From Globisporangium splendens (lineage: Eukaryota; Oomycota; Peronosporomycetes; Pythiales; Pythiaceae), in contig VFIW01000018.1 of NCBI GenBank assembly GCA_006386115.1, forward strand, positions 186,001 through 250,000: DNA of 64,000 bases, in the 5' to 3' direction. The position numbers and the translations under genes are program-made. Positions 34,058-46,100 of this stretch are shown here, in pieces. Every line of letters starts with the position of its first letter. Position 1 is the stretch's first letter. Below the pieces are notes generated by a model that had not been told where the DNA came from, made no database searches, and saw only the letters and a program-made list of their open reading frames with translations.

Positions 34058-35587
34058 TCACTCCACGCCATTGTCAGTAGTCATTTGAGGGTGACGAGGT
34101 TGCTGCTCCTCCTGCTGTTCACTGTTTGCTGTGATTGATTCTTCGCCATTCTCCTCACAGATCTCCTTATCGAGGTGAAAAGCCTGGGGTTTCATGATGA
34201 ATGCCTGGGGAAGTGTCGTCGAGAGCAGGGTCGCGTCGTGGTCCGGGACCGTCTCAAAGTAGATCGAGTCGTTCTCCTTCGTGTAATCCGCGTGTAGTTG
34301 GTCTACAGCAGCACGCTTGGTGGTCAGCAACGGACCAATAGTGCGTTCCATCGCCACACTGTCGGTGAGCTGAGGCAGCCCGAGACCGCCGATGCTTGTG
34401 CGGTCCTGGGAAAGCGTCTTGGCGATCTTGGCGTACACGATCGCCGGACCGATCCGATGGGCTTCGTACTCGAGCTCGGCCGACAACAGAAACACCTGCG
34501 CTTTGTGCAGTCGCCCGAAGAAACTCGCAAAGCTCCGCAGCGTCTTCGCGTCGCGACGCGGCGCTCTGGAGTTCATTGTCCCTGACGATGACGACAGGGC
34601 ACAATTTCGCACTAAAGTCGCCTCAAAGAGCTGGAACGAAGCCTGGCAGCCGCCATGGAGCTTCACCAGCACGGACTTGCTGTATGGCCGGTCAAAGTGG
34701 AGCACGGCGTTCACGATCGACAATTGCTGTGCCTAATCCACAAGAAATCGCGACGATTATTGGCGGCTTTGCGTTTACTCACTGAGGACTTTTGTGACAC
34801 TTACAATGGCGAGACACACGCCCTGGAGACTCTGGAGCACGTCCAGCGACAGGTCCGGCATGCTGCTTGGCGCCTCGATGCCGTCCATCAGGTGCGCGTT
34901 CATGAGCTCCAGAATGTGGTCGAAGATGCCCGCAGCCTCGAGACAGAATGCGGCGACTTGAGAGGTCTTGTCGCGGTCTCGAACGCGCGACACGCACTTG
35001 ACGCGGTTCAAAAGCAGAACTCCGCGTGTGAACAGCACCATCGGGAGCTCAAAGACAAACGGAATGCCCTGCAACAAGCAACAAATACGTCAACACGCCA
35101 CTGAATGCATCAAGCACACGTGAAGCTAGCCGTTGCAGACCATTGGCTCGGACGTGAAGCTGCTTTTCCATCGACAGAGCATTGTTGGCGCCGACGCAAA
35201 CTGGCAGACACCGACAACACAATTAAGTCCATACCCACACAGACCAACATGGACGAGTACGCAGATGTTACCATTTTATTCCGCACCTCTTCAGACCGCA
35301 ACTGCTGGCAGTAGAGCCGGCAGCTATCGGTCGCATTGATCAAGTCGCCCTCGCGCGTCACATCCAGCAGCTTCAAGCGGCTCTTCAACTAGGATCACAC
35401 ACCAACAGCACGCATGCGCATATCAAATGCGGGTGAGCCCATCTACATATCATCAGCTGCTTCTCCTTCTTGTCGTAAGCACGCACTTTGAGGCGAGCGC
35501 GTGGTCCTTCGGGAGATCTGCTTTCATCTGCGGTGTCGGGATCTCGGGCGTGACCCAGAAGCTCTCGTAGAAGCCATCGCGCGACAT
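34058..35587 (-). CDS. BRO1-domain protein (ALIX/BROX-like)
   Basis: Exons complement(34058..34732, 34805..35068, 35287..35388, about 35487..35587), about 380 residues. The last three are joined by phase-0 GT-AG introns. The first exon (MSRDGFYESFWVTPEIPTPQ) needs one extra base near its donor at 35486-35489 to stay in frame; AAG|GTGCGT contracted to AAGTGCGT is the simplest reading. BRO1 hallmarks: CLEAAGIFDHI, PDLSLDVLQSLQGVCLAI|AQQ, ENDSIYFETVPDHD and TTLPQAFIMKP. BRO1 domains bind ESCRT-III CHMP4/Snf7 tails (known), so a role in endosomal sorting or membrane scission is inferred. The TGA at 34058-34060 is followed by ten open codons leading into the PH-like ORF in the same frame. Confidence 0.8.
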
Positions 35588-36380
35588 GCTGGCGTCTTAA
35601 GCACTTGCAGGATGAAGGCGCAGTAGCACACACACACACAAAGAGAGACAAACCCAAGACGCCTTCTTATGCGAGCGCACAGTCCATTCTTACATGCGCC
35701 ACGGCACAAAGATAGCACGGTGATACACTGAGCGGATAAGGAATTGCGCCACGAACATGTGCGCTGTATCCATTCGCGGTTGCTCATGCAGCAGTTGTTT
35801 GCAGCTTTTTTTAGCATCCTTTACAACTAGCATAGATGAAGGTTGTGTTTCTTCACACAGCGATATATCGTAAATACGAAGGGTTGGAGCCTGTATATAA
35901 TGGGTATGTTGACAGATTGGTGATAGAAGAGGTGCAATGTGTCATGTTTGGGAACGTGAAAGCCAACTTCAAGTGGCGGAAGTCGATTTTCAGCCAATTA
36001 GCGACGAAAAGAGACTGGGAACCGCTGCATAGACACGCAGCACGATGGACCTCCAAGAACGCCCCATCACAAACGACGACTTCAATTCAACCAAATACTG
36101 AGATGCATGACTTTCTAGGAGTCAATAATAATTGTGATCATACCGAAATGAGTTTTAATGTAAACACTATACACAAAAGGTTATGATTTATCAAAGTGAA
36201 GCTATCTACAGTCTTGGTCAAATACGCACACGCCGACACCACAATGCGTTTTTACGCGCCATTCGATCGCTGTAATTACGTGCAGCAATCTGGGGTGGGG
36301 AGGAGAGCGCGTGCCTCGACTTGTATCGCAACGTGAGGCCCAGACTCGAATATCCGACCACAAGAAGTAAGATCGACAGA
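35588..36380. other. Divergent intergenic region (BRO1 / IF1)
   Basis: AT-richer than its surroundings. A CA run lies near 35629-35640. An open frame at 35836-36186 (plus) has no recognisable domain and unlikely composition. No other feature is seen. Confidence 0.4.
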
Positions 36381-36884
36381 ATGCTCGCTCTCCGCCGTGC
36401 CGCCGCCTCCGCCGCCCAGAAGCGCGCCGTGTTCTCCGTGCAGACGGCCTCGCTGTCCTCGGGCGACGCCTTCAAGGACAAGGAGCGCGCCACCGAGACC
36501 GCCTTCTTCAAGTACGTATCTTTCGCTTTGTGTATGCGCGTTTGTGTAGGCTGGCAGGTTGTATGGGAGAAACGAGGGAGTGACCTTTATGAATATGTGT
36601 TTGCGTGCGTTTGCAGCAAGGAGGACGAGAAGGCGCTTCGCCGATTGCTGAAGAAGCTGAAGGGCCAAGCTGATGTGGTGCGTGGGTGAACTAAACAGGT
36701 GCATACGAGTGCTGGAATAGCGTGATGCTGATGAATATGCTCATGTGCTTTTTGGGAATAGAACGACGCCCCAGGTCTCAAGGACCACGTGGACCACGAT
36801 GTGCAGGGTCTGAAGGAGATCATGGGATTGAACTTGTCGCAGGAGCAAGTCAACGCGCTCCTCAAGTGGAAGCACGAGCACTAA
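36381..36884 (+). CDS. Mitochondrial F1F0-ATPase inhibitor IF1-like protein
   Basis: Exons 36381..36511, 36617..36677, 36762..36884, 104 residues. Introns are GT-AG with matching phases. The first 18 residues (MLALRRAAASAAQKRAVF) are Arg/Ala-rich without acids, a likely mitochondrial presequence. Residues 26-62 carry the IF1 minimal inhibitory pattern (SGDAFKDKERATETAFF then KEDEKALRRLLKKL). IF1 inserts this helix into F1 at low pH to block ATP hydrolysis (known). The C-terminus (LKDHVDHDVQGLKEIMGLN...) is helical and His-containing, comparable with the pH-sensing dimerisation region. Length matches the family (about 80-110). Confidence 0.85.
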
Positions 36885-37275
36885 GCACTCGGATGCATCT
36901 GCTGCTGTATGAAGTGTCAGCGTCGTCCCTGTGTCCAGTAATTAACGCGCGTCCGCGTTGCGTTCAGGATCCACTAAAGCACAACAAGCAAGCAAACACA
37001 CACAGAAAAAAGGAGAAACAGCATGGATCCAGTCATACAACTGCAGCAGGCACTCGCTGTCTGACTGCGGGTTGTCTTCGGCATGCGCGGAATCACCAAT
37101 ATGTTTAGTTTAAGGAATGAAAAAACCCAGAAAATTGACGCATTGCAAAAAAGGCATGTGTTCCCCCATTGGACGTGCATGCTCTTTGTGTATTTCTCCT
37201 GTGTATGTTTTTGTTAAATAGCTCTTGGGATCTTCCAGAACACAGCCTGGTGACGAAAGGATCTCATGGAGAGCT
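36885..37275. other. Convergent intergenic region (IF1 / TAF7)
   Basis: 391 bp between the two stop codons, presumably 3' UTRs. No feature is recognised. Confidence 0.35.
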
Positions 37276-38865
37276 CTAGCTGTTCTCAAAGTCGGCGATC
37301 TCTTTTTTGATCTACAAGAAGGCAAAAGACAAAGACAGGTTAGAGACTTTGTGAATATGCGCATTTCGAAAGCACCATAGACAACGCATCCATATACCTT
37401 TTCCAGTTCCGCCGTGATCTCGTCGCGTTGCGTCTGCGCGGTCTCGAGCAATTGCTTGACGCGCTGCTTGACGATGATGTTCGCGTTGTCGTTGACGCGC
37501 GCCGAGTACTCGCTCACGTCGCGCTCGGCATCGCGCAGTGATTTCTGCAGCTTGTCTCGGAGCGGCAGCAAGCGCAAGTACGCCGGATCGATCTTGTACG
37601 ACGTGCGCGCTACAAAAAAGCAATCAAAGCAAACATATTATTACATAAACAACAGCACAGCCAAATAGAGACGTCGAAGCCAATTTGTACCTGGTTGCGC
37701 TGGTTTGGTCTCCATGTCGCCCAAGATATCGTCCTCGAGATCGTCCACGTCCTTGTCGTCGTCCTGCTGTGAGAGCGTCGGACTCGGCGTCGGTGCAAAC
37801 GCCGGTGAGCGCTGCGCGGATTCGAGACCACCGGCCTGGGACTCGGCCTCCGAGCCAACATCTGTGACGATCGGCGTGTTCACGGCCGAGTACCCGGCGT
37901 CGCTCGTCGCCGTGCTGTGCGACGTCTTGGCGAGTTTCTCTGGAGGCTCAGCCGACAATTGCAGGTACTCGGGGTGCTGTCGGATCAGCTCCATCTCGTC
38001 CGTGACGACGAGGCCGTTGGGGAAATTCGGGTCGGTCATCCACTCGTAGTAGTCCACGAGCTCCTCCTGTACGTCCTCGATCACGCCGCCCTGGATGATC
38101 TTGACCAGGTCTTCTTCCACGCGCGCCACATCGTTTTTCTATGAGCGTCCAGTTATAACACACATCAAGAGGTAAAGAGTGCGCTACTATCCGATACAAA
38201 TATCCCGATAAGACGTACGGGGAAGGGCGTGTGGCGTTTGGTTTTCTCGTACTTGCGCTTGATGACGTTCGTGTTTGGCGGCGTCACGCCATGCGGCACC
38301 TCCTCCTGCTCCTCCAGAAGCTTGCGCTCCTCTTCTTTCTCCGTCACGACAAACACCTGTACGCTTGCAACCATTACGCAAACGCATATTAACAGCCAAG
38401 TTCGGTGTGGAGCGATGCGGTGAAGGGATAAATGCAATGTATACGAAGACGCACTTGTCCGATTTCGCCGCTCTTGTAGAAGAAATTGTCGTCATACGTC
38501 TTGTGCGTCTCGAGAATGCACGGCAATTGCGCTATTCAGACACACATAACGTGAGCTCCACTACAAAAAAAACACGAATACGAATTGCCAAAGCCCAGTA
38601 CTCGTACCGATCTTTGACGAGTATTCTTTGCCATTCACCACGAGCTTAAAGTGTTTGTTGTCGGCTGCACACACATGTCAACGAACCCAGTCATTCGCGC
38701 AGTTAGTGACGCCATATTATACAAAAGCGCTTGCACATTTTTATACCATTGGGTAGCAGACGTACCGCCAGAGATTATCTCGACCTTGTTGGCCTCGCCA
38801 TTGGCGATGAACTGGCGCACCTCCTGCGCCAATTTCTTGGGCAACTGCAGCAAATACTGCTCCAT
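37276..38865 (-). CDS. TAF7: Transcription initiation factor TFIID subunit 7 (TAF7)
   Basis: Exons complement(37276..37311, 37398..37609, 37691..38138, 38219..38356, 38455..38531, 38608..38664, 38766..38865), 355 residues. All six introns are GT-AG and phase-consistent. The TAFII55 N-terminal domain spans about 1-125: EQYLLQLPKKLAQEVRQFI, KLVVNGKEYSSKIAQLPCIL, ETHKTYDDNFFYKSGEIGQV and the VPHGVTPPNTNVIKRKYEK block that matches the HGITPPxxNVRKRRFRK signature. A Ser/Asp-rich acidic middle and a C-terminal coiled coil (about 280-350) follow, as in animal TAF7. TAF7 binds TAF1 and restrains its acetyltransferase activity within TFIID (known). Neighbouring LRR gene lies upstream on the same strand. 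Confidence 0.92.
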
Positions 38866-39037
38866 TTTGTTTTATCTGTCCTCTATCTCGTTGTTGTCTT
38901 TCGAGGGTGTTCAACGGGTCGGGTTTATTACTCAGAACAAATGAGTTGAACGGGTTCGCCCACTTTCATACATTATTCAAGATTAGTGTGTGGCATCGGA
39001 GGTCGAGCGGGTCGAAACCCGCCCGTGATTGTGACCC

Positions 39038-39859
39038 TCAGCGCTTTTCGCCACTGTTGCCCTCGAGCGAGAGGAAGATGTGCGCGTCGGCGCGGACCAC
39101 GGCGTCGCGCAGCGCCTTGCAGCCGCGCAGCGTGATCTCGTTGTACGAGAGGTTGAGGAACGCCAGCGCGCTGTTGTTCTCGACCGACTTGGCCAGCAGC
39201 GCCGCCGCCTGATCCGACTTGATGCCCATACACGTCTGTATATAAGCAGCAGCATTGAATGCGCACAAATGAGTTCTTCGTGGGTGATGGCAATACGCTG
39301 TAAAGAGAACGATATACAGAACCGTCAACCCGTACAAAGTAGCTCAAGGCTGCAGAACGCACCAGATCCAGTGTGTGCAGCGTTTTAGTATTGCGCGTCA
39401 TGGCGGCGATGGCTGCAGCGACGTCCGAGCCGCTGAAACAGTCCTGGAAGAGCGCGGTTTGGATCGTTGGATGGCGCTGCAGTGCGTGGATCAGATGCAC
39501 GCCCGCATGTTCCTGCATGCGGTTGTCGCTGTAGCTCAAGTACCGAAGCGAGTCGTTGCATTCGAGACCGTGTGCGATGGTTACGTGTCCCAGTGTGGTG
39601 AACGCATTAGATGCGACGTCGAGGTATGTCAGCGTGTGGTTGTCCTCGAGCACGCGCGCGAGATGTTTACAGGCATCGTCGGAGATGCCGGTGTTCCCGA
39701 GCTGACGAGGAAAGAGGTGACCGGGGAAAAGCACTGGAATAAACGGATCGCATCAAATGAGACCACATCAAGCTGACTGACCGCATCATGCAGTTGAGAT
39801 CTTGCCATTTCTTTCGCGCTTGGTCCACAGTATCTCTTGCCTGCTGTTGCCGTGGACAT
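39038..39859 (-). CDS. Small RI-type leucine-rich repeat protein
   Basis: Exons complement(39038..39235, 39363..39701, 39782..39859), 204 residues. Phase-0 GT-AG introns of 127 and 80 bp. After a 26-residue N-terminus come about five 28-residue ribonuclease-inhibitor-type repeats (LGNTGISDDACKHLARVL, LDVASNAFTTLG, LSYSDNRMQEHAGVHLIHAL, LNLSYNEITLRGCKALRDAV). No NACHT, TM or signal peptide is seen. RI-type LRRs bind proteins (known); a partner cannot be named. The start at 39859 is the first ATG giving a spliceable frame, but an additional upstream exon is possible. Confidence 0.75.
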
Positions 39860-41500
39860 GCAAGCGCGACGCCTCCGACATCATCGGTGAACATGGTTCA
39901 TGGTGCAGACAAACTTTTGAAGTCGGAACTTTGACCCCCTACTTTTTCGCTGCTTTGCTGTCTGATAATCCCAATTACCTTTAAAACCTAATAGAGCTAT
40001 TACATTAGATTACCGAGGTGACACAATGTGAGTAAAAGCAATTGGACAAAATTGACACAGGGATAGGTGTGTCAGTTATAAATTTGATACGCTCCTAGGT
40101 TTTACCCCTCATGCTGTCTATTTGTGTTGCAAACAAAAGCACCTGGCGAGTTCTCGCTCCTCTGTGCCGTTCCAGGTAAAGTGCGTGTTGCAAGTAGTTC
40201 AACAACACATGGCGAGCTCAGCTGAATGAAATTACACAAGGGACTATTATGCACGCTTCACCGTGCCAACAGTCAACGGATCCACCTATTGGCAACACTT
40301 CTACCATATTCACTAGTGGCCACATCCTACACGACAATGGCGACTAGCAGTCACCTGAAAATGCCCTGAAAAGGAGAACTCGTTGAAGTAGCCGGTAGCC
40401 CTCCGTATCACAGTAACCGCTGCACCGACTCGAGGAAATCTGAAGTGTATCCATTTGTGTACTCCAGCTGCTCATGGGGCACACTCGAAAAGCGTAGAAG
40501 CCTACAGCAAGTGAGTCAGATGCACATTACTGCGGTCTATTCAGCGCAGTCCCAAAAATCACGGCAGCACCACCGTCAAGAATCCTAAACCACTGTTTGC
40601 CTGAATGCAGTAGCCGGGATGCGAGGATGGCTACACTGCTGCGTGCAAAGAGATACAGACGCTTTCGACCGCAATGTTTGAAAAGGAACAACATATCAAC
40701 ACTGCAATACGACAGAACGATCTCGCCGTTCTCATTTAGGAAGATGCTTCTTAGCTTGTCCCTTGGCCATTCATCCACTGGGTGCACTGCTTGGCCGAAG
40801 GTCATGCTGTGGATGGATGCTTCCAGTCAGAGCGCGTTGCCCATATGGGCGGGTGCGTGCTCTAAACTTTGCGATGGCATGACGCGAAATCCACTTTTAT
40901 ACGAAAGAAAAGCGTGAAATAATAGTGCTCGGAGCAACAAACGACTATGTTGGCAAACGTTGAAGCAGTATTTTGAGCTGGTGTCTGTGGAAGGATATAA
41001 AGCGCATGCAGCCTATACTCTCACCCATTCAAGCACACAACAAGAATGCCATATTGCCATGACACACGCCAGGCGAAAACACATGGCAGCGCGTTGGGCC
41101 ACGCTCAATGTATTGCTATATTGCACATCTATCCCTTTATACGATATTCTAGATACTGAAATCAGATTGTATGGTATCGTTTTATGGACTGTATGCATTC
41201 TGAAAGGCATGCTAATTACCAGATGGAAAAATTCTCCCAAAGCGTCTGGACTCTTCTTGCGCTCGTTGCTGTATCTCCCCATGCGCTCTATTGAGTTCTG
41301 ATAGATTGAAGCTTACCGTAGAACAACCTATAGCTGCGGCTCTGTTGTCGCCACGCAACGCGCCATCCGACTAGCGCACAGTCGTGCATTCGCCAATTTG
41401 GTCTCAAGCCACCACTTCGACGTCGACGCCGTTCTCAGGTCCACGTATCCACATCTCAACTACATTTACACAGCAGCCATACACGCACAACTAGAGCAAG
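39860..41500. other. AT-rich 1.6 kb intergenic region with possible gene remnants
   Basis: No confident gene. On the minus strand, 40527-40805 encodes a 92-residue protein-like stretch (DEWPRDKLRSIFLNENGEIV, then two hydrophobic segments), and 41013-41282 encodes a second one of similar composition. They could be exons or remnants of one decayed minus-strand gene, but no splice path joins them convincingly. Confidence 0.35.
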
Positions 41501-42139
41501 ATGCGCCACACCAAGTTTGCCCCCGACCTCTCCACGATCTCCGAGACAAGCATCATCTCCAGCACCGCTCTGGAGCAGAAGGGCGGCAAGCAGCTCGAGA
41601 GGCTGCAGACCCGCTCCGCGCGCTCGCATTCCGCTCCAGGATACAGCCGCAGCCGCAGTCTAAACTCGCTGTTACCGAACCGAGTACGTCCGCGGTCCGG
41701 ATCCGCTTTAAACGCGAATGGAACCCCCCTCGTGGACGACAAATTCGGCCGCACACTGCTGCATGACGCCGTGCGTAAGGGAGATCTGGACACAATGCGC
41801 TCGCTGATCACACAGCACCCTGAGCTGCTGCGGTTTCCAGACAACCGCGGCAACCAGCCTCTGCATTATGCCGCGAATGCGAGTTGCCCACAGGGCGCCA
41901 ACGCCGTGTACATGCTGCTCAAAGCCGGCGCCTTCGTGAACGCCGTGAACGACCGCAACCAGACCGCGCTGCTCGTGTACGCGCTCTCCACGGACGACGA
42001 CAACGACCTCATCCCGCGCATCCTGCTGCACCACAACGCCAAACCCATAGTCAAGGTCAACGACGACTTCCTGCTGCCGCAGTACGCAGCCTCGCGCGGC
42101 CACCACAAGATCGCAGCTGCATTACGCGAGTACATGTGA
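41501..42139 (+). CDS. Small ankyrin-repeat protein
   Basis: Single exon, 212 residues. The first 75 residues are Ser/Arg-rich and likely disordered. About 80-205 form four ankyrin repeats (GRTLLHDAVRKGDLDTMRSL, GNQPLHYAANASC, NQTALLVYALSTDD, LPQYAASRGHHKIAAAL). No other domain. Ankyrin stacks mediate protein binding (known). The ATG follows CTAGAGCAAG and no upstream in-frame ATG exists nearby. Confidence 0.82.
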   Translation: MRHTKFAPDLSTISETSIISSTALEQKGGKQLERLQTRSARSHSAPGYSRSRSLNSLLPNRVRPRSGSALNANGTPLVDDKFGRTLLHDAVRKGDLDTMRSLITQHPELLRFPDNRGNQPLHYAANASCPQGANAVYMLLKAGAFVNAVNDRNQTALLVYALSTDDDNDLIPRILLHHNAKPIVKVNDDFLLPQYAASRGHHKIAAALREYM

Positions 42140-42547
42140 TGTGCCGGCGTCATCGACTGAGCAGCGCTTGCTTTAAAACAATTAGCAGGTATGGTGTGTG
42201 GGACGAGCGTGGTTCAAACATTGAGAGTCGGAGAAAAGAGTGTTGGTCCGGTGGATCAATCATTTCTTCCCAATTGTGTCACTAGTCAGTTCACACAATT
42301 ATCAAGCAGAACAAATTGTAACGTTATACTTGCAATATAAGCAATTTCGATAATATCATTTATTACTGCATATACAATATGAAAGGCGAGCTGTGCTTTC
42401 AGCGAGCTAAACATTGGATGACGCAATCGGCATTGATCACGGCCACAGAGTGGAAACGAGGGAACGTGTGCAGCGCCAAAGCTGCTGCAAAATGTTGTTT
42501 TGCACGAGGAAAATGCGGCATTCGCTCACAGACTATCGCCCCTCTCA

Positions 42548-42855
42548 CTCTCATTTCATCTCTTGGATTGGTTGACTCCCCTCCCGCTCGGTGGTGGTTC
42601 CACACCCGCGCATCCCATTTGCCGCAAATCGTGGATCTCCAAGATTCTTTTTCCATCAACGCGAGGCGACACAATTCTGACAAACCGCCATTCACTGCCA
42701 GTTAAACTCCATTTGGCACTGAGACTGACTTGCAATAAGTGCACACATTCCCATATCAGGCAGCCCCACAAGGCACAACAACATTCTACAAGCGCTTTCG
42801 TTGCTGTCCACGCAAGTGCTGCTGCTTGTTCCCTGTTCGTTTTCCACTTTGTATC
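42548..42855. repeat. 308-bp segment duplicated at 59504-59811 (copy A)
   Basis: Matches 59504-59811 with three mismatches by eye (about 99%) and no gaps. Both edges are abrupt. No terminal inverted repeats are evident. It lies 334 bp upstream of the ABCC ATG. Confidence 0.93.
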
Positions 42856-43127
42856 CAAAAGCCCTTCGTCGTCTTCCTTCCGTTTTCTGCACAAAAGTGA
42901 GTGCTCGGAAGCGGCGGATGAGTGTTTTCTTTTTGGCTTTTTTCGCCTACGCGCCTCCTCATATTGGTTGGTGTTCAGACTCAGAGCCTCTGGAAACGCA
43001 TACCCCCTTAAATCCTCGTCCTGACAAAGTTAGTTCAAAAGAGCGCCACAGTCTCGCTTTAACCTCCACTAACAAGTGCTGAGGTGGCAGGAGGATCCAG
43101 CTGGCTTTGAAGTCCACCCCCACATTC

Positions 43128-43146
43128 GCTCACTCTTCATTTTTCC
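43128..43146 (+). promoter_or_regulatory. Oomycete core promoter (Inr + FPR) of the ABCC gene
   Basis: GCTCACTCTTCATTTTTCC fits the oomycete initiator (TCA-Y-T-Y-Y type) followed directly by the flanking promoter region (CAWTTTNYY). It lies 43 bp before ATG 43189, the usual spacing for a short oomycete 5' UTR. Transcription would start at the A of TCACT. Confidence 0.75.
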
Positions 43147-43188
43147 GCGTCGACGTCAGATCTCCCTCTTTCCTACAGAGAAGAGAAG

Positions 43189-46100
43189 ATGGCGGGCGGC
43201 GTGACGGTCTCGAAGGCCAAGCGCGACGAGAAGAAACCGCTGCTCAATGGCGCCGACTACGGCTCGACCACCGGCGCGGCGTACGCGAACACGTCCGGAC
43301 TGGGCGACCGGTACCCCACGCAGGACGCGACATGCGTCTCCGCGGCGCTCTTCTCGTGGGTGACTCCGCTCATGGAGCTCGGCAACAAGCGACCGTTGGA
43401 GCACGAGGATCTGTACCAGTTGGACCCGTCGAACCGCGCGCACAACGTGTCGACGACGTTTGCGAAGGCGTGGACCGCGCAAGTCGCCAAGGAGCATCCG
43501 TCACTGACGTGGGCGCTCGCGCGCACGTTTGGCGGCCAGATCGCCAAGGCAGGCTTCCTCAAGTTGATCCACGACTCGTTGCAGTTCGTCGGGCCGCTCA
43601 TGATCAAGGATATCATTTTGTTCCTCCAAGACCCGACGGCACCGATGAGCCAGGGACTCACGTACGCTGGTATCGTGTTTGTGTCTGGCGTGACCCAGGG
43701 TTTCATGCTGCGTAACTACTTTTTCCACTGCTTTGAGTCGGGCATGCGTGTACGTAGTGCGATCGTCACGATGGTGTACCAGAAGTCTCTCGTGTTGAGT
43801 GCTGCGGCGCGCCAGAAGAAGACGACGGGTGAGATCACGAACCTGATGTCGATTGATGCGCAACGTCTGCAGGAGCTGTCGACGTACATCAACAGTGTGT
43901 GGTTCTCGGTGTTCCAGATCACGGTGTCTTGCTACTTGCTGTACAAGCAAATCGGCATCGCAACGTTTGCTGGTGTTGCAGTGATCATCCTGCTTTTGCC
44001 TGTGACTGCTGGGATCTCGAAGCTCATGCGCCGCTTGCAATTGCGATTGATGAAAGTCAAGGATGAACGTATCAAGATTTGCCACGAAGTGCTCGCGGGT
44101 ATGAAGGTGATCAAGCTCCAGGCGTGGGAAAACTCGTTTACGAAGCGCGTGATGCAATTCCGTCACGACGAGCTGAAGAAGCTCGAAACGTACATCTATG
44201 CACGCAGTGCGTCCGTGACGTTGTTCTCTGCGATTCCGTCGCTTGTGACCGTGTCGTCGTTCTTGACGTATGTGCTCTTGGGCAACACGCTCGACGTCGG
44301 TACCGCGCTCACAAGTCTCGCGCTGTTCAACATCTTGCGCTTTCCATTGCTCATGCTCCCTCAAGTGCTCAACTCGATTGTCGAGGCGAGTGTCAGTGTC
44401 GATCGATTGCAGTCGTACTTCTTGGAAGAAGAGCGTGAAAAGGTCGGACCTGGAGACCTCAAGGCGGTCGGAGTCGCGGTTGTCGACGCCGATTTCATGT
44501 GGGAAACCGCGGTCAAGGAAGGCAATAGCAATGAGCCTGCAAGCGATGACCAAAAGTCACTGCTAGCTGCGAGCCCAAAGTCCATCGATCTCAACGCACC
44601 AGTGTTGCGCAATATCAACATCAGCGTGAAGTCAGGAGAGCTGCTTGCAGTTGTGGGCCATGTGGGCTCGGGCAAGTCGACGTTGCTCAGTGGTATCTTG
44701 GGCGATGCACGTTGCAGCCGTGGCAACGTGTTCCTCCGCGGCTCGGTAGCGTATGTGTCGCAACAACCGTTTATTCAAAACGCGACCGTGCGCGAGAACA
44801 TCTGCTTTGGCTTGCCGTTTGAACAAGAACGCTACAATGAAGCGGTGCGTGTGAGCTCGCTGAAGAAGGATCTCGCGATCTTGCCGGGTGGTGACATGAC
44901 CGAAATTGGCGAAAAGGGGATTAACCTGAGTGGCGGCCAACGCACGCGTGTCGCGATCGCGCGCGCCGTGTATCAACACGCCGACATTTACATCTTGGAC
45001 GATATCCTGTCGGCTGTCGACAGCCACGTCGGCCATGATATCTTCACGAACTGCATCAAGCAGGCGCTCAAGGACAAGTTGGTGATTCTGGTCACCCACG
45101 GACTCACGTTCCTCAACCAGTGCGACAGCATCATCGTGTTGGAGAAGGGCACGATTGTTGAGCACGATACGTACGACAATTTGATGAACAAGAACGGTAT
45201 CTTGACCGATCTTGTGTCCAAGTACAAGGACCAAGATCAGCAACACAAGACGATCGAAGAAGTTGAAGAAGAGGTGATTGAATACACGAACCCATTGGAA
45301 GCAGACGACGAAGAAGTGGCGCTCGAAGACTACGTGAACAACCGCTCACGCACCTCGTCGATCCGAAGTGATATCACCCACGAAGGCGAACTTGCTGAAG
45401 GTCAATTGATTGTCGACGAAGACCGTTCTACGGGAGACGTTGCGTGGAGCGTGTACAAGGTCTGGATCAACGCGTTTGGAGGCATGGCTGCGGGTTTCTT
45501 TCTCATTGTCGTGTTCATCGTCACGCAAGCGATCAACTTGTCATCCACGTGGTGGCTCTCGTACTGGTCGGAGAACTCGGAGAGCAACAAGGATTCGCAA
45601 ATGTACTACGTGTACGTGTTTATGATTTTGAACCTTGCGTACGCTGTGGCGCTGTACTTCCGTGCGATTACGACTTACACGGGTGGGCTGCGCGCGAGTA
45701 AGAAAATGTTCCAGAACCTTCTCGCACGCATCATCCGCGCGCCAACGTCGTTCTTCGACACGACGCCAACTGGCCGTATTGTCAACCGATTGTCGAAAGA
45801 CGTGTACACGGTGGATGAAAGCATTCCCGCGACCTGGAGCATGCTCTTGAACACGATGATGACTGTGTTCGCGACGCTGGCGACGATTTCGTACGTGACA
45901 CCAATCTTCATGGTGATTCTGATCCCCGTGTTGATTGGGTACTACACCTCGCAACGCTACTTCATCAAGACCTCGCGCGAGCTCCAGCGTCTGGATTCGA
46001 TCAGTCGATCGCCTGTGTTTGCGTTGCTCTCTGAGACCTTGGATGGACTCCCAACCATTCGTGCGTATGGTGCCGAGAGCAAGTTTGCCAAGAAGAACGA

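Larger units (their letters stand above)
42140..43188. other. Intergenic region upstream of the ABCC gene
   Basis: 1049 bp holding the ABCC promoter, one copy of a 308-bp duplicated segment and a core promoter element (both annotated separately). No gene is seen. Confidence 0.5.

Noticed and set aside
22122..34060. UGA reassigned to an amino acid
   Set aside because: The PHD-JmjC gene ends in TGA right after its complete zinc finger, and other genes read cleanly without internal TGA, so UGA works as a stop.
35836..36186. 116-codon plus-strand ORF
   Set aside because: No domain-like pattern, AT-rich context, no splice or promoter support.
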